In this document: one piece after another, positions 7,226 through 17,650 of the stretch | Layout: every line of letters begins with the position of its first letter | How positions within the stretch are numbered: position 1 is the first letter of the stretch | Source of the DNA: Brucella rhizosphaerae | GTDB lineage: Bacteria > Pseudomonadota > Alphaproteobacteria > Rhizobiales > Rhizobiaceae | DNA length: 64,000 nucleotides | Reading direction: 5' to 3' | NCBI RefSeq assembly: GCF_002252475.1 | Contig: NZ_NNRK01000017.1 | Coordinates: forward strand, 186,001 to 250,000 | Notes under the pieces: generated by a model | The model's input: only the letters and a program-made list of their open reading frames with translations | What the model was told of the DNA's origin: nothing | Databases searched by the model: none | Translations under genes and position numbers: made by a program

Positions 7226-7898
7226 TTATTGAATCCAAATGAAAAAGACAAGAAACACACGGTAGAACGGTATTCGGCCAATTAATACAACGGATTATTG
7301 TGCCCGCATTTGTTCCACGATGAATGTGATGTCGTATGGCTTTGGGTAGAAGGCATGTCTGAACTTAACGAGCTATACTGAATGTTGTTCCGCGCTGAAA
7401 TAACTATTCCTCTTACTCCGGAATATTGTTCAGTTACAATATTCGCAAGTTCGATGCGATGGCTGGAGCAGAGCACGCTGATGGATGCCGATATCTGATA
7501 ATGGTTTTATCACACGCGGTATTTTACGTGATTTCGATAATTCGGACCAATCAAACGAACGAAAATCTTCTGTTGGGACGAGGGCGGAAAACCAAGGCAG
7601 TGTTTACAAATTTACCGAAAAACAAGGGCGCACGATTAAGTGAAATTTTTGACGTTTACGGAAACGTCAAAGTGCGCTAGTTTTGCCTCGAATTTAGACT
7701 CTGACCTTCAAAAAATGCGAAGGCAGATGTTTGAAATGGCAAAAATGGCTGGTTTTTTGAGTTTTAGAACCCATTTTTGTCAACAGGGACATGCTGTCAC
7801 GTAGTTGAACAACTCATGTGACAAACATGCCAGAACGCAGGTGGGAGCCTGTTCCGCTTCATGCGGGGTTGAGCGGGTTATTGATTTGGAGGATTTCG
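7226..7898. other. Intergenic region with divergent promoters; no gene seen
   Basis: This AT-rich stretch of about 670 bases separates the sigma-pair-2 operon (leftward) from the beta-oxidation operon (rightward). The short open frames here have no coding character or ribosome-binding site. The one clear signal is the palindrome at 7649-7670. Confidence 0.6.
7649..7670. promoter_or_regulatory. LiuR-like operator palindrome upstream of beta-oxidation genes
   Basis: TTGACGTTT ACGG AAACGTCAA is a perfect 9-bp dyad with a 4-base centre. It resembles the TTTACGTTTACGTAAAC-type sites of the MerR-family regulator LiuR, which in proteobacteria controls branched-chain amino-acid and fatty-acid degradation. 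It is 229 bases before the acyl-CoA dehydrogenase start. The TTGACG at its left end could double as a -35 box, which would fit repression. The regulator gene is not in the window. Confidence 0.5.
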
Positions 7899-9692
7899 AT
7901 GCCGAGCTATCGCGCGCCAGTTGAGGATACGAATTTTGTTCTCAATGACGTTTTAAACTATCAGCGCTACAACAATCTGCCAGGCTTTGCCGATGCGACA
8001 CCCGATGTCGTTGAGGCGATTTTGTCGGAAGGCGCAAAGCTTGCCGAAGGCACGCTGTTTCCGGTCAATCATACGGGCGATCAGGAAGGCTGCGTTCGCG
8101 CCGCTGATGGTTCGGTGAAGACGCCTAAGGGTTTCAAGGCTGCTTATGACCAGTATCGCGAAGGCGGTTGGCTTGGTCTTGCAGTGCCTGAGCAATATGG
8201 CGGGCAGGGGCTTCCTTATCTGCTGCATACGGCAGTTGGCGAATATATGTCGTCGGCCAATATGGCGCTCACCATGTATCCGGGCCTGACGCAGGGCGCG
8301 ATTGCCGCGATCCTCACTCACGGCACCGATGAACAGAAGGACACTTATCTGCCCAAGATGGTGGAAGGCACGTGGACTGGCACGATGAACCTGACCGAAC
8401 CGCATTGCGGCACGGATCTGGGTCTGCTGCGTTCAACAGCTGCGCCGCAGGGCGATGGTTCTTATAAGATTTCCGGCCAGAAGATTTTCATTTCCGCTGG
8501 CGAACACGATATGTCGGAAAACATTATCCATCTGGTGCTGGCGCGTATCGACGGCGCTCCGGAGGGTGTGAAGGGCATTTCGCTGTTCATCGTCCCGAAG
8601 TTCATTCTTGATGCTGATGGCAATCCGGGCGAGCGTAATAGCGTGTCTTGTGGGTCTATTGAAGAAAAGATGGGCATCCACGGCAATTCCACCTGCGTCA
8701 TGAATTATGATGATGCAACGGGCTATCTGATTGGTGAAGCGCATAAGGGCCTGCGCGCCATGTTCACCATGATGAATGAAGCACGTCTGGGTGTGGCGCT
8801 TCAGGGGCTCTCGATCGCTGAAACGGCTTATCAGAACGCCGCGATTTATGCGCGTGAGCGTATTCAGGGTCGTGCGCTTTCTGGTCCGGCTGCGCCGGAC
8901 AAGAAGGCAGACCCGATCATCGTGCATCCGGATATTCGCCGCAATCTCATGAACATCCGTGCGTTCAACGAAGCAGGGCGTGCGCTCATTCTATGGACTG
9001 CGCTTAATTCCGATATAGCTCATCGTTCAGGCGATGAAGCTGAACGCCAGGCGGCGGACGATCTTGTTGGTCTGCTGACGCCAGTACTGAAAGGTGTTCT
9101 GACCGATAAGGGTTTTGAACATGCTGTCATGGCGCAGCAGGTGTTTGGCGGTCACGGCTATATCGAAGAACACGGCATGAGCCAGTATGTGCGCGATGCG
9201 CGCATTGCCATGATCTATGAAGGTGCCAATGGCATTCAGGCACTTGATCTGGTTGGCCGCAAGCTGGCGTTGAACGGTGGCCGTGCCATTACAGCCTTCT
9301 TCAAGGAAGTCGGTGAGTTCTGCGAAACCAACCGTGAAAACGAAAAGCTTTCGTTCTTCACCAAGCATTTGAAGAAGGGCGTCAACGACCTTCAGGCCGC
9401 GACCATGTGGCTGATGCAGAATGCTATGGCAAAGCCTGACAATGCTGGTGCGGCATCGAATGATTACATGCATCTTTTTGGTCTGATAGCGCTTGGGTTT
9501 ATGTGGGCGCGCATGGCGAAAGTTGCCGAAGAAAAGCTGACAGCGGGCGAGGGCAACAAGGAGTATCTTGAAGCCAAGCTCGTCACCGCGCGTTATTATT
9601 TCGAGCGGATTATGCCTGAAACTGTCGCCCATCTCGCACGCATCCAGTCGGGTGCGGACAGCATGATGGCGCTCAACGCAGACGCATTCTGA
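7899..9692 (+). CDS. Acyl-CoA dehydrogenase (long, about 597-residue type)
   Basis: A flavoenzyme that introduces the first double bond into acyl-CoA in beta-oxidation. The N-terminal helical domain, the middle FAD/acyl-binding beta domain ([15 protein letters not shown], about residues 165-180) and the C-terminal helical domain are visible. The catalytic glutamate motif is [14 protein letters not shown], and [15 protein letters not shown] is the FAD-contacting loop. The extra C-terminal region (to MALNADAF) makes it the roughly 600-residue class that also includes DmdC-like enzymes, so the chain-length preference is uncertain. The start at 7899 has TTTGGAGGATTTCG before it; the longer frame from 7818 lacks a site. 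It is the first gene of a three-gene operon. Confidence 0.9.
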   Translation: MPSYRAPVEDTNFVLNDVLNYQRYNNLPGFADATPDVVEAILSEGAKLAEGTLFPVNHTGDQEGCVRAADGSVKTPKGFKAAYDQYREGGWLGLAVPEQYGGQGLPYLLHTAVGEYMSSANMALTMYPGLTQGAIAAILTHGTDEQKDTYLPKMVEGTWTGTMNLTEPHCGTDLGLLRSTAAPQGDGSYKISGQKIFISAGEHDMSENIIHLVLARIDGAPEGVKGISLFIVPKFILDADGNPGERNSVSCGSIEEKMGIHGNSTCVMNYDDATGYLIGEAHKGLRAMFTMMNEARLGVALQGLSIAETAYQNAAIYARERIQGRALSGPAAPDKKADPIIVHPDIRRNLMNIRAFNEAGRALILWTALNSDIAHRSGDEAERQAADDLVGLLTPVLKGVLTDKGFEHAVMAQQVFGGHGYIEEHGMSQYVRDARIAMIYEGANGIQALDLVGRKLALNGGRAITAFFKEVGEFCETNRENEKLSFFTKHLKKGVNDLQAATMWLMQNAMAKPDNAGAASNDYMHLFGLIALGFMWARMAKVAEEKLTAGEGNKEYLEAKLVTARYYFERIMPETVAHLARIQSGADSMMALNADAF

Positions 9693-9740
9693 TTTAAAGA
9701 TTAGGCTGCGTTCTTACGAGCGCAGCGGGAAGGAGAACAA

Positions 9741-10949
9741 ATGGCTGAGGCTTATATTTACGATCACGTCCGCACTCCGCGTGGGCGTGGCAAGAAAGAC
9801 GGCAGTCTGCATGAAGTGCCTGCCGTTCGTCTGGGCGCGAAGGTTCTGGAATCCTTGCGCGACCGCAACGGCATCGACACGGCCAAGGTTGATGACATTA
9901 TTTTCGGCTGCGTCGATCCGGTCGGTGAAGCGGGAGCCGTTATTCCGCGCTCATCGGCTTTTGAAGCCGGCTATGATTTCAAAGCACCGGGCATCCAGAT
10001 TTCGCGCTTCTGTGCGTCAGGCCTTGATGCGGTCAATCTGGCGGCTGCAAAGGTAGCCTTCGGTTCTGATGATCTGGTGATCGCGGGCGGCGTTGAAAGC
10101 ATGTCACGTGTTGGTATGGGCATGTCGGGCGGTGCCTGGTACATGGACCCATCGGTTGGCTTCCCTGGCTATTTCATGCCGCAGGGCGTTTCTGCCGATC
10201 TGATCGCCACAAAATACGGCTTCAGCCGCGACGATGTTGATGCCTATGCTGTCGAAAGCCAGAAGCGCGCTGCCAAGTCGTGGGAAAAGGGCTATTTCAA
10301 GAATTCTGTCATTCCGATCAAAGATCAGAATGGTCTAACCATTCTTGATAAGGACGAGCATATGCGTCCCGGCACTGACATGCAGGCACTGGGCCAGCTC
10401 AATCCATCTTTTGTGATGCCGGGTGAAATGGGCGGGTTCAATGCCGTTGGCATTCAGGCGCATCCGGAAGTCGAAACCATCAATCACGTCCATCATGCCG
10501 GTAATTCGTCGGGCATCGTAGATGGTGCTGCGGGTGTTCTGATTGGATCGCGTAAAGCAGGCAAGTCGTTTGATATCAAGCCGCGTGCACGCATTCGCGC
10601 TTTTTCCAATATCGGTTCCGATCCAGCCCTCATGCTGACCGGCCCGGTTGATGTAACTGAAAAGCTTCTGAAACAGGCTAAGATGAAAATCTCGGACATT
10701 GACCTGTTCGAGTTGAACGAGGCCTTCGCCGCCGTGGTCCTGCGTTATATGCAGGCTTTCGACATTCCGCATGACAAGATCAATGTGAATGGCGGCGCGA
10801 TTGCGCTCGGCCATCCGCTTGGCGCAACCGGCGCGATGATCCTCGGAACGGTGCTGGATGAGTTGGAACGCCGCGATCTCAATGTTGCACTGGTGACGTT
10901 GTGCATCGGTGCCGGCATGGGTACGGCCACCATCATCGAGCGCGTGTAA
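9741..10949 (+). CDS. fadA: Acetyl-CoA C-acyltransferase (3-ketoacyl-CoA thiolase)
   Basis: A 402-residue thiolase that cleaves 3-ketoacyl-CoA with CoA to release acetyl-CoA. The nucleophilic cysteine lies in [13 protein letters not shown] (about residue 92), the active-site histidine in [16 protein letters not shown] and the second cysteine in [13 protein letters not shown], the complete thiolase triad. The length is standard. GGAAGGAGAACAA gives a strong start. It follows the acyl-CoA dehydrogenase by 48 bases and precedes the FadJ-type gene by 15, so all steps of a beta-oxidation cycle are encoded together. The symbol reflects role rather than proven orthology. Confidence 0.9.
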   Translation: MAEAYIYDHVRTPRGRGKKDGSLHEVPAVRLGAKVLESLRDRNGIDTAKVDDIIFGCVDPVGEAGAVIPRSSAFEAGYDFKAPGIQISRFCASGLDAVNLAAAKVAFGSDDLVIAGGVESMSRVGMGMSGGAWYMDPSVGFPGYFMPQGVSADLIATKYGFSRDDVDAYAVESQKRAAKSWEKGYFKNSVIPIKDQNGLTILDKDEHMRPGTDMQALGQLNPSFVMPGEMGGFNAVGIQAHPEVETINHVHHAGNSSGIVDGAAGVLIGSRKAGKSFDIKPRARIRAFSNIGSDPALMLTGPVDVTEKLLKQAKMKISDIDLFELNEAFAAVVLRYMQAFDIPHDKINVNGGAIALGHPLGATGAMILGTVLDELERRDLNVALVTLCIGAGMGTATIIERV

Positions 10950-10964
10950 GGGGAGGTTCAGACA

Positions 10965-13181
10965 ATGGCTTATGTAAATTTCAAAGTTGAAACCGACGCC
11001 GATGGCATTGCTCTCGTTACATGGGATATGCCTGAAAAGTCGATGAATGTTTTCACCGTCGATGCGATGCAGGAACTGAGCGCCATTATCGACGCGACGA
11101 CTGCAGACGACAAGATCAAGGGCGTTGTTATTACGTCGGGCAAGGAAACCTTCTCCGGCGGGGCCGATCTGACCATGCTGGAAGGCATGTTCAAGGAATT
11201 CCAGAAGCAGAAGGCTAAAGACCATCAGGCAGCCGTTCAGTCGCTGTTTGATAATGTTGGTCGCATGGGCGGTCTTTTCCGTAAATTGGAAACCTCCGGC
11301 AAACCATGGGTTTCTGCCATTAACGGCACCTGCATGGGCGGCGCATTTGAAATGTCGCTTGCCTGTCATGCTCGCGTTGCATCCGATGCACCGGGCGTGA
11401 AAATGGGCCTGCCGGAAGTCAAAGTCGGTCTGTTTCCGGGTGCTGGTGGTACGCAGCGCGTACCACGTCTTGCCAACCAGCAGGACGCTCTTCAGATGAT
11501 GACAACTGGTTCCAGCCTGACTGCGCAGCGCGCCAAGGCAATGGGTCTCATCACTGAGGTGGCTCCAGCTAAAAAGCTCGTTGAAACCGCAAAGAAGCTC
11601 ATCAAGGGTGGCCTCAAGCCGGTTCAGCCATGGGATGAAAAAGGCTTCAAGTTGCCGGGCGGCGCAATCTATTCAGCTGCCGGTGCTAACCTTTGGCCTG
11701 CGGCAACTGCCATTCTGCGGCGTGAAACTTCCGGTAATTATCCGGCAGCGCTTGCTATTCTGAAGTCGGTTTATGAAGGCCTTCTGGTGCCCTTCGATAC
11801 CGGTCTCAGGATTGAGCAGCGCTATTTCACGGAAATCCTTCAGACGACCGAAGCGGGCATGATGATCCGCTCGCTGTTTGTGTCGTTGCAGGAACTGAAC
11901 AAGGGCGCACGTCGTCCAGTCGATGAGAAGCCCACCAAATTTAAGAAGATCGGTGTGATTGGCGCGGGCTTCATGGGCGCTGGCATTGCCTATGTGACGG
12001 CCAAGGCTGGTATACAGGTGGTGCTGATCGATCGCGATCAGGAATCTGCGGATAGGGGCAAAGCCCATGCCGCAGATCTCATTGCCAAGGAAATGCAGAA
12101 GGGCCGTGCTACCGAAGCAGACAAGGAAACGCTGCTGTCACTCATCACCGCGACGCCGGATTATTCTTTGCTTGAAGGCGCTGATCTGGTGATTGAAGCG
12201 GTTTTTGAGGACCGCGAAGTCAAGCGTGTGGCAACGGAAAAAGCCGAAGAAGTGCTCAAAACTTCCACGATCTTCGCTTCCAACACTTCGACTTTGCCGA
12301 TCTCCGGCCTTGCGAAAGTCTCGAAGCGCCCGAAGAACTTTATCGGCATTCACTTCTTCTCGCCTGTCGACAAGATGATGCTGGTGGAAGTGATCCTCGG
12401 TAAGAAGACGGGTGAAAAGGCGCTGGCCGTAGCCCTCGATTATGTCCGGGCGATCAAGAAGACGCCAATCGTAGTCAATGACACACGTGGCTTCTACGTC
12501 AATCGTTGCGTGCTGCGCTATATGTCGGAAGCCTACAACATGCTTGTTGAAGGTGTTCCGGCGGCGATGATCGAAAATGCTGCCCGAATGGCCGGTATGC
12601 CGGTTGGCCCACTTGCGCTCAATGATGAAACTGCAATTGATCTGTCGCAGAAGATTCTGAAAGCCACGCTTGCCGATCTCGGCGAAAAGGCCGTCGATCC
12701 GCGTCATGTTGAGCTGGTGGACAGACTTGTCAATGAGTTCGACCGCAAGGGCCGCAAGAATGGCAAGGGCTTTTACGACTATCCGGCGAAGCCAGCCAAA
12801 AAGCATCTCTGGCCAGGCCTGAAAGACCTCTATCCGCAGCAGAATCCGGATAAAATTGATGTGAGCGAGCTTAAAGAGCGCTTCCTCGTCACCATCGCTC
12901 TGGAAGCGGCCCGTGTGATGGAAGAGGGCATTGTCACCGACCCGCGTGAAGCCGATGTCGGCTCCATTCTGGCCTTTGGTTTCGCTCCTTATACCGGCGG
13001 TACGCTTTCTTATATCGATGGCATGGGCGCAAAGAAATTCGTCAAAATTGCCAAGGAGTTGCAGCGCAAATACGGCCAACAATTCAAAGCGCCGAAGCTG
13101 CTTCTCGACATGGCCGAAAGTGGCGAAAGCTTCTACAAGCGTTTCAACCCATATAAGGGCGAAGCGAAGAAGGCCGCCTGA
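10965..13181 (+). CDS. fadJ: Multifunctional 3-hydroxyacyl-CoA dehydrogenase/enoyl-CoA hydratase (FadJ/FadB type)
   Basis: A 738-residue fusion enzyme. The N-terminal crotonase domain (residues about 1-190) has the oxyanion-hole segments [10 protein letters not shown] and [10 protein letters not shown] and the catalytic-glutamate region [17 protein letters not shown]. The central NAD-binding Rossmann fold starts at [15 protein letters not shown] (about residue 330). The dehydrogenase active-site region is [19 protein letters not shown], and duplicated C-terminal helical domains follow. It hydrates enoyl-CoA and oxidises the 3-hydroxyacyl-CoA product, between the dehydrogenase and thiolase encoded upstream. 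GGGGAGG precedes the start, and a strong terminator follows, closing the operon. Confidence 0.92.
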   Translation: MAYVNFKVETDADGIALVTWDMPEKSMNVFTVDAMQELSAIIDATTADDKIKGVVITSGKETFSGGADLTMLEGMFKEFQKQKAKDHQAAVQSLFDNVGRMGGLFRKLETSGKPWVSAINGTCMGGAFEMSLACHARVASDAPGVKMGLPEVKVGLFPGAGGTQRVPRLANQQDALQMMTTGSSLTAQRAKAMGLITEVAPAKKLVETAKKLIKGGLKPVQPWDEKGFKLPGGAIYSAAGANLWPAATAILRRETSGNYPAALAILKSVYEGLLVPFDTGLRIEQRYFTEILQTTEAGMMIRSLFVSLQELNKGARRPVDEKPTKFKKIGVIGAGFMGAGIAYVTAKAGIQVVLIDRDQESADRGKAHAADLIAKEMQKGRATEADKETLLSLITATPDYSLLEGADLVIEAVFEDREVKRVATEKAEEVLKTSTIFASNTSTLPISGLAKVSKRPKNFIGIHFFSPVDKMMLVEVILGKKTGEKALAVALDYVRAIKKTPIVVNDTRGFYVNRCVLRYMSEAYNMLVEGVPAAMIENAARMAGMPVGPLALNDETAIDLSQKILKATLADLGEKAVDPRHVELVDRLVNEFDRKGRKNGKGFYDYPAKPAKKHLWPGLKDLYPQQNPDKIDVSELKERFLVTIALEAARVMEEGIVTDPREADVGSILAFGFAPYTGGTLSYIDGMGAKKFVKIAKELQRKYGQQFKAPKLLLDMAESGESFYKRFNPYKGEAKKAA

Positions 13182-13204
13182 TCAGGCATTCAAATAAATA
13201 TTGC

Positions 13205-13240
13205 AAAACGCGCGGCATTGTTATGTCGCGCGTTTTTGTT
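13205..13240 (+). terminator. Terminator of the beta-oxidation operon
   Basis: AAAACGCGCG (13205-13214) pairs with CGCGCGTTTT (13227-13236), followed by T. It lies 24 bases past the fadJ stop. Confidence 0.85.
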
Positions 13241-13361
13241 TGCAATAAGAAAATTTTCCCTGTCATATCGCACATCTTGCGCAAAATTAGGATATCCGGT
13301 AGGTTCTACACAACATATGATAGGTGTTTAGGTTTAAAATCCTCTTTGGCGGGTCATAGTA

Positions 13362-14015
13362 ATGTTTTCTCATGATAGCGTCTGGGCTGCGATAGATGCT
13401 TTGGCAGAACGCAATTCCTTGAGTGCGTCCGGCCTTGCACGCCGCGCAGGGCTGGACCCGACGACCTTCAACAAGTCAAAGCGCTATGCTGCTGATGGCC
13501 GCGCGCGTTGGCCATCGACAGAATCGCTTGCCAAAGTCATGGAAGCCACAGGGGCGACGTTTGACGAATTTACCCGGTTGATCCGCGGTGAAGTTGGAAC
13601 GCATCACTATGGCGATTATTTTCAGGAACCGAGCGCCATTCCACTACTTGGTATGGCAGAAGCGGGCGCTGGCGGCTTTTTCGACGATGCCGGGTTTCCT
13701 GCCGGACAGGGCTGGGATGTCGTGCAGTTTCCTGCCGCGCCGACTGATAATGTCTATGCGCTGGAAGTTTCAGGCGAGTCCATGTTGCCACTCTATCGCG
13801 ACGGCGATACGTTGGTCGTAGCACCCAATGCACCGGTTCGCCGTGGCGACCGTGTGGTCGTTCGCACCAAAGACGGAGAGGTTATGGCTAAAATCCTGCA
13901 CCGCCAGACACCGCGCACAATTGAATTGCATTCGTTTAATCCTGAGTTTCCAAACCGCTCCTTTGAGACCAAAGATGTCGAGTGGATCGCCCGTATTTTG
14001 TGGGCGAGCCAGTAA
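13362..14015 (+). CDS. HTH transcriptional repressor with S24 (LexA/CI-like) peptidase domain
   Basis: A 217-residue protein with an N-terminal helix-turn-helix (SASGLARRAGLDPTTFNKSKR, about residues 22-42) and a C-terminal S24 domain. The serine is in the box VSGESMLPLYRDGD and the lysine probably in GEVMAKILHR, the Ser-Lys dyad used for self-cleavage in CI- and LexA-type repressors. No phage genes surround it, and orthologues of this layout are ordinary chromosomal regulators in Rhizobiales. Whether it cleaves is not known. Its stop overlaps the next start (TAATG), so the downstream gene is translationally coupled. Confidence 0.85.
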   Translation: MFSHDSVWAAIDALAERNSLSASGLARRAGLDPTTFNKSKRYAADGRARWPSTESLAKVMEATGATFDEFTRLIRGEVGTHHYGDYFQEPSAIPLLGMAEAGAGGFFDDAGFPAGQGWDVVQFPAAPTDNVYALEVSGESMLPLYRDGDTLVVAPNAPVRRGDRVVVRTKDGEVMAKILHRQTPRTIELHSFNPEFPNRSFETKDVEWIARILWASQ

Positions 14016-14977
14016 TGGCTAAACCGCAAAGTAAGAGCCATGCCCGATTTGTTTTCGGTGCCTTTGCCGGGGTAACCGGTGCAATTCTCGTCGCTGCTTT
14101 TGTTGCGCCTTTCTATGGTGCACTTGATCGTCCCGTAACGGTGATCGAAAGTGCAGACGGAAAAAGCCAGGCTGAAACTGGTGCAAACAATGGAATTGTA
14201 GTCGAGCAATTTGACTACAATGAACCGGACGCAGGCTCTGGAACTGATCAATCTGCATCAAAGGACGTAACACCCGCTCCTGAAACAACACCAGATGGTG
14301 ACAGCCAGAAAACTGATAGTCCGGCAGATCAGAACGCGCTTGAGCGTGAACCTGCGCGTCCGCCTTTGAGCGATCTGGGGCTTGCATCAACGCCGAAGCC
14401 ACCAGAACCCCCGGTACCGAGTGCGCCGGTAGACGAGGGGGAGCCGATGCAGTTGCTGCAACGCCCTGTCGCTTTGGCTGCTGGAAAATTGGAAAGCCAG
14501 GGTCGTATTGTCGATCTGCAAGGCATAGAGACTGTGCCACTTGAGCAGACTTGTCAGTCTTCATCGGGTGAAGTCTGGCCATGTGGCATGCAGGCGCGCA
14601 CTGCTTTTCGCCAATGGCTGCGCTCGCGTGCGATTATGTGCCGTCTGCCGCAAAATGACAGCGGAGCGGCAGTCGCAACGCAATGCAATGTGGGCAATGA
14701 TGATGCAGCTCTCTGGCTTGTGGCGAATGGCTGGGCGAAAGCTACGCCCGGTGGTGCCTATGCCGAAGCAGGACAGGAAGCGGAAGAGGCAAAGCTTGGC
14801 GTGTATGGCGACAAGCCAGATACATCATTGCCGACCCTTGGTTCGGACACTGGTGGTCCACTGCAAAACCCTTCACCTCTTGCTCCTGAAACAGAACCGC
14901 AACCGTCCGCACCATCACCTCAGCAAGGTGAGTTCCCACCTGCACCTGCACCAATGCTGCCAGCGCCCGTAAACTGA
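14015..14977 (+). CDS. Membrane-anchored thermonuclease-like (SNase-fold) protein
   Basis: About 320 residues: one N-terminal membrane helix (VFGAFAGVTGAILVAAFVAPF), a long Pro/Asp/Glu/Thr-rich linker (about residues 50-160), a staphylococcal-nuclease-like domain (GRIVDLQGIETVPL through WLVANGWAKATPGGAYAEAG), and a Pro-rich tail ending in LPAPVN. The usual catalytic residues of active SNases are not obvious, so it may only bind. Four cysteines in the domain (TCQSS, PCGM, MCRL, QCNV) suggest disulfides in the periplasm. The ATG at 14015 overlaps the S24 gene stop; a longer in-frame start at 13982 would overlap that gene by 34 bases and is unlikely. Confidence 0.75.
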   Translation: MAKPQSKSHARFVFGAFAGVTGAILVAAFVAPFYGALDRPVTVIESADGKSQAETGANNGIVVEQFDYNEPDAGSGTDQSASKDVTPAPETTPDGDSQKTDSPADQNALEREPARPPLSDLGLASTPKPPEPPVPSAPVDEGEPMQLLQRPVALAAGKLESQGRIVDLQGIETVPLEQTCQSSSGEVWPCGMQARTAFRQWLRSRAIMCRLPQNDSGAAVATQCNVGNDDAALWLVANGWAKATPGGAYAEAGQEAEEAKLGVYGDKPDTSLPTLGSDTGGPLQNPSPLAPETEPQPSAPSPQQGEFPPAPAPMLPAPVN

Positions 14978-15006
14978 TCGATAGTTAGGCGATGGCGGAC
15001 AGCTCT

Positions 15007-15942
15007 TTACGCAGCCGTTTGTTCCCGGTTCACGCTCGACGATCTCTTGAACGGCAGCGTTATGACCACAAGACATGAGATAATCAGAGCCACGCCTATC
15101 CAGCCCATCGGGGCGAGCCGCTCTCCTACAATAACAACGGCCAGCAGCGCGGCGACGACGGGTTCTATCAGCGTGATTGTCGTTGCCATGCTTGCAGAAA
15201 TTCGTGCAAGGCCTATGCCAAAGCAGAGATAGCCCAGGAACATCGGTACCAGGGCCATATAGATGCCGACAGCAGCGTTATTCCACGAGGCCAAAAAAGG
15301 AGCTCCGGTCATGAGCAGGACCGGCATCAGCAATAGGCCGCCAATTCCAAAAGTTGCGCCCATAGCGACAGAGGAGCGTATTCCTCGCAACATTAAGCCA
15401 CGCGCAGTCCATGAATAAAGGGCATAGGTCAGACCACCTATGAGGCCGAGACAGACACCGATCAGCACCGAATTGCCAGTGTGTGCGCTGTCATGTATCG
15501 AGCCCTCTGCGATGCACAGCAATACCATTCCAAGCAGGCCGATAAGTGCACCCCATAGCCATTGCTTCGACAAGCGCGCGCCATCAAACAGATATTCGAT
15601 AAGAGCTGAGAGTAGTGGCGCGGAACCAATGGTCACAACCGTCCCGATGGTGACGCCAGCCATCCGCATTGATGCATAAAAAGCCAATGGATAGATGGCC
15701 ACGGCCAGTCCGCCCAGAAGCAGATTTTTCCAGTGTGTTGCGAGTGCAGGCAATGCGCGCCATATACCCAGCCCTGCAAGCATGGCTTGCAAAATGCCAC
15801 CAATGCCCATCGCTGCGGCACCGATTGCGATAGCGCTAACCTGCGGAGCGAAAGTTGCGGCCGTCCCCGTGGTTCCCCAGACAATGGAAGAAAACAGAAC
15901 GGCAGACACACCGACAGTATAATCACGTGTTGAAGTGTTCAC
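15007..15942 (-). CDS. EamA-family (DMT) drug/metabolite transporter
   Basis: A protein of about 311 residues with ten predicted helices in two repeated halves, each an EamA domain (the first around SSIVWGTTGTAATF, the second around GLIGGLTYALYSWTARGL). The EamA repeats end in the usual LIEPVVAALLAVVIVGERL segment. It probably exports a small metabolite or drug. I chose the GTG at 15942: it overlaps the TetR stop as GTGA and has TTGGAG six bases before it; an ATG at 15963 would also be in frame. It is co-transcribed with and likely repressed by the TetR regulator, making an efflux-plus-sensor pair. Confidence 0.85.
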   Translation of the reverse strand: MNTSTRDYTVGVSAVLFSSIVWGTTGTAATFAPQVSAIAIGAAAMGIGGILQAMLAGLGIWRALPALATHWKNLLLGGLAVAIYPLAFYASMRMAGVTIGTVVTIGSAPLLSALIEYLFDGARLSKQWLWGALIGLLGMVLLCIAEGSIHDSAHTGNSVLIGVCLGLIGGLTYALYSWTARGLMLRGIRSSVAMGATFGIGGLLLMPVLLMTGAPFLASWNNAAVGIYMALVPMFLGYLCFGIGLARISASMATTITLIEPVVAALLAVVIVGERLAPMGWIGVALIISCLVVITLPFKRSSSVNREQTAA

Positions 15943-16526
15943 GAAGGCTCCAACATATCGCATGCCATTGCGCGGGCGTCTGTAACGCAGTCGCTATTTC
16001 CCTCAAGACCGGCGCGTGACATGGCGCCTTCAAGCAGAAAAGCCATATGCTTGGCCAGCGCTGCTGCACGGGCAGGATCATGTGGTAGAAGCTCTGTCAA
16101 ATGATTTGCAATCAGCGCTTCAACTTCGCGCTTGTGATGCTTTACCGCTTGTCGTCCAATGTCATCTGCGGAGAGTTCGGCAGCTGCATTCAGCAGGCCG
16201 CAGCCGCGAAAACCGCGCTCATATTCATGTTCGGCATGATCCTGATAAGCGTCAAAGACTGCGAGGACCTTATCTTTTCCGGTGAATGCATGCTGCAATC
16301 TCGCATCATACAGCGCAAGCCACTCGGCGTGACGCGCTTCGAGATACTGGTTTACGAGATCGGCTTTGGATGCAAAATTATTATAGAGGCTCTTCTTGGC
16401 AACGCCGGCCTTTTCAACAATGGCATCAATACCCGTGCCGCCGATCCCGTTATTATAAAAGAGAACCGCAGCAGCCTTGAGCAGTTTGTCGCGTGCACTT
16501 TCGGAGGAGGTTGGGTTGTTGTTCAT
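15939..16526 (-). CDS. TetR/AcrR family transcriptional regulator
   Basis: A 195-residue regulator with the N-terminal TetR helix-turn-helix (TGIDAIVEKAGVAKKSLYNNFASKAD, in pieces around residues 32-58) and a variable C-terminal ligand domain. The recognition-helix part KSLYNNFASK is canonical. A nearly symmetrical operator sits directly before the gene (16533-16572), which points to autoregulation. It is the first gene of an operon with the EamA transporter, suggesting that the ligand is the exported compound. GC-rich codon use matches the neighbours. Confidence 0.88.
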   Translation of the reverse strand: MNNNPTSSESARDKLLKAAAVLFYNNGIGGTGIDAIVEKAGVAKKSLYNNFASKADLVNQYLEARHAEWLALYDARLQHAFTGKDKVLAVFDAYQDHAEHEYERGFRGCGLLNAAAELSADDIGRQAVKHHKREVEALIANHLTELLPHDPARAAALAKHMAFLLEGAMSRAGLEGNSDCVTDARAMACDMLEPS

Positions 16527-16532
16527 TGTCGA

Positions 16533-16572
16533 CTCTCATTGGTAGTTAGATCGTACTACCTACCAATGAGAG
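16533..16572. promoter_or_regulatory. TetR operator palindrome
   Basis: CTCTCATTGGTA (16533-16544) and TACCAATGAGAG (16561-16572) are perfect 12-bp arms. Nested inside is GTAGT-N8-ACTAC. The site begins seven bases before the tetR start codon and probably covers its promoter, fitting autorepression of the TetR-EamA operon. Confidence 0.7.
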
Positions 16573-16654
16573 GCGAGTCAATCGACTGCTTGCCAGACGC
16601 TGCCATGTTGTTTGGAATGGACTATAAAGCGGGTTTGATTTCGGGCCTGGGCCT

Positions 16655-17620
16655 TCAAACGCCATCAGTGCGTGCAGCGGCAAAAGCATCCAGCGCATTG
16701 CACAGTTCGTGCTCGGAAAGTGGGCCACCATGCCCTTCGGTTTCCATAATGAGCAATTTGCTTGCAGGCCATGCTTTGTGTAACCGCCAAGCGGTTATCG
16801 CGGGTCCGCTAAAATCACGCCGACCGCAGATTAACACTGCCGGAATATGCTCGATCTTTTCCATTCTGTTGAGGATTTCACGACCATTGCGCAGAAAGCC
16901 ATCATTTGCCCAGTAATGTGTAACAAGCGTTGCAAAGGCGAGCCCTGCCTTCTCGTCGAAGCGGCTTTTGATTGGTGCCCAGTTGGGATCGAGTGAGATA
17001 TGTATCGATTCCCATTGGTTCCAGTCGCGGGCGGCTTGCAAACGGTCTTCCAGACTGCCGCTCGCGAGGCGCCTGGCATAGGCCGCAACATTGCTTTCGC
17101 CAACCTGTCGGCATGAAGAGATGTCAAATTGTTCCCACGCCTCTGGAAACAATGATCCCACGCCTTCTGTAATCCAGTTCACTTCGCTACGGCTGGTGGT
17201 TGTAACTGCAATCAATGCCATTTCCGACACACGGTCAGGATGGGCCTGCGCATAGGCGAGTGCAAGTGTGGTACCCCATGATGATCCGGCTATCAGCCAC
17301 TTATCAATACCCAGATGTTTACGGACAGCTTCGATATCTTCAATCAGGGCTTGGGTGGTGTTGAGATAAAGCTGATCGAGATTATCGATCGCCAGAGGGC
17401 TGCTGCGTCCACATCCCCTTTGATCGATACCGACCAGCCGATAGCGATCAGGATTAAAGTGCTGGCGATACCTGCCCGAAAGCAGGCTGCTTCCCGGGCC
17501 ACCATGCAAATAAAGCGCAGGTTTGCCATCAGGATTTCCTGAGAGCTCCCAGTAGATTTCATTGCCGTGCGAAACTGCAAGAGCCTCACTCTCGAACGGA
17601 TGATATTTTGGGTAGGTCAT
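16655..17620 (-). CDS. pip: Proline iminopeptidase (alpha/beta hydrolase, S33)
   Basis: A 321-residue enzyme that removes N-terminal proline from peptides. The S33 family marks are all present: the oxyanion-hole motif LYLHGGPGSSLL (about residues 37-48), DQRGCGRS, the nucleophile elbow GSSWGTTLALAYAQ, the acidic residue in CGRRDFSGPA and the histidine in ETEGHGG near the C terminus. The length is standard for bacterial Pip. It is a single gene lying between the TetR operator region and the lysyl-tRNA synthetase terminator. Confidence 0.9.
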   Translation of the reverse strand: MTYPKYHPFESEALAVSHGNEIYWELSGNPDGKPALYLHGGPGSSLLSGRYRQHFNPDRYRLVGIDQRGCGRSSPLAIDNLDQLYLNTTQALIEDIEAVRKHLGIDKWLIAGSSWGTTLALAYAQAHPDRVSEMALIAVTTTSRSEVNWITEGVGSLFPEAWEQFDISSCRQVGESNVAAYARRLASGSLEDRLQAARDWNQWESIHISLDPNWAPIKSRFDEKAGLAFATLVTHYWANDGFLRNGREILNRMEKIEHIPAVLICGRRDFSGPAITAWRLHKAWPASKLLIMETEGHGGPLSEHELCNALDAFAAARTDGV

Positions 17621-17650
17621 GGGGTGCTCCAGTGATCAGCACGGAGCTTA

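Noticed and set aside
7226..7330. EcfG general-stress promoter before the pair-2 sigma gene (GGAAC...CGTT)
   Set aside because: Spacing between the boxes is 19 bases, outside the 16-17 expected.
7426..7680. 84-codon frame in the gap before the acyl-CoA dehydrogenase
   Set aside because: No site, no domain, and it runs across the LiuR-like palindrome.
13362..14015. S24 repressor as sign of a prophage
   Set aside because: Neighbouring genes are housekeeping, no phage structural or integrase genes are present; chromosomal S24 regulators are common.
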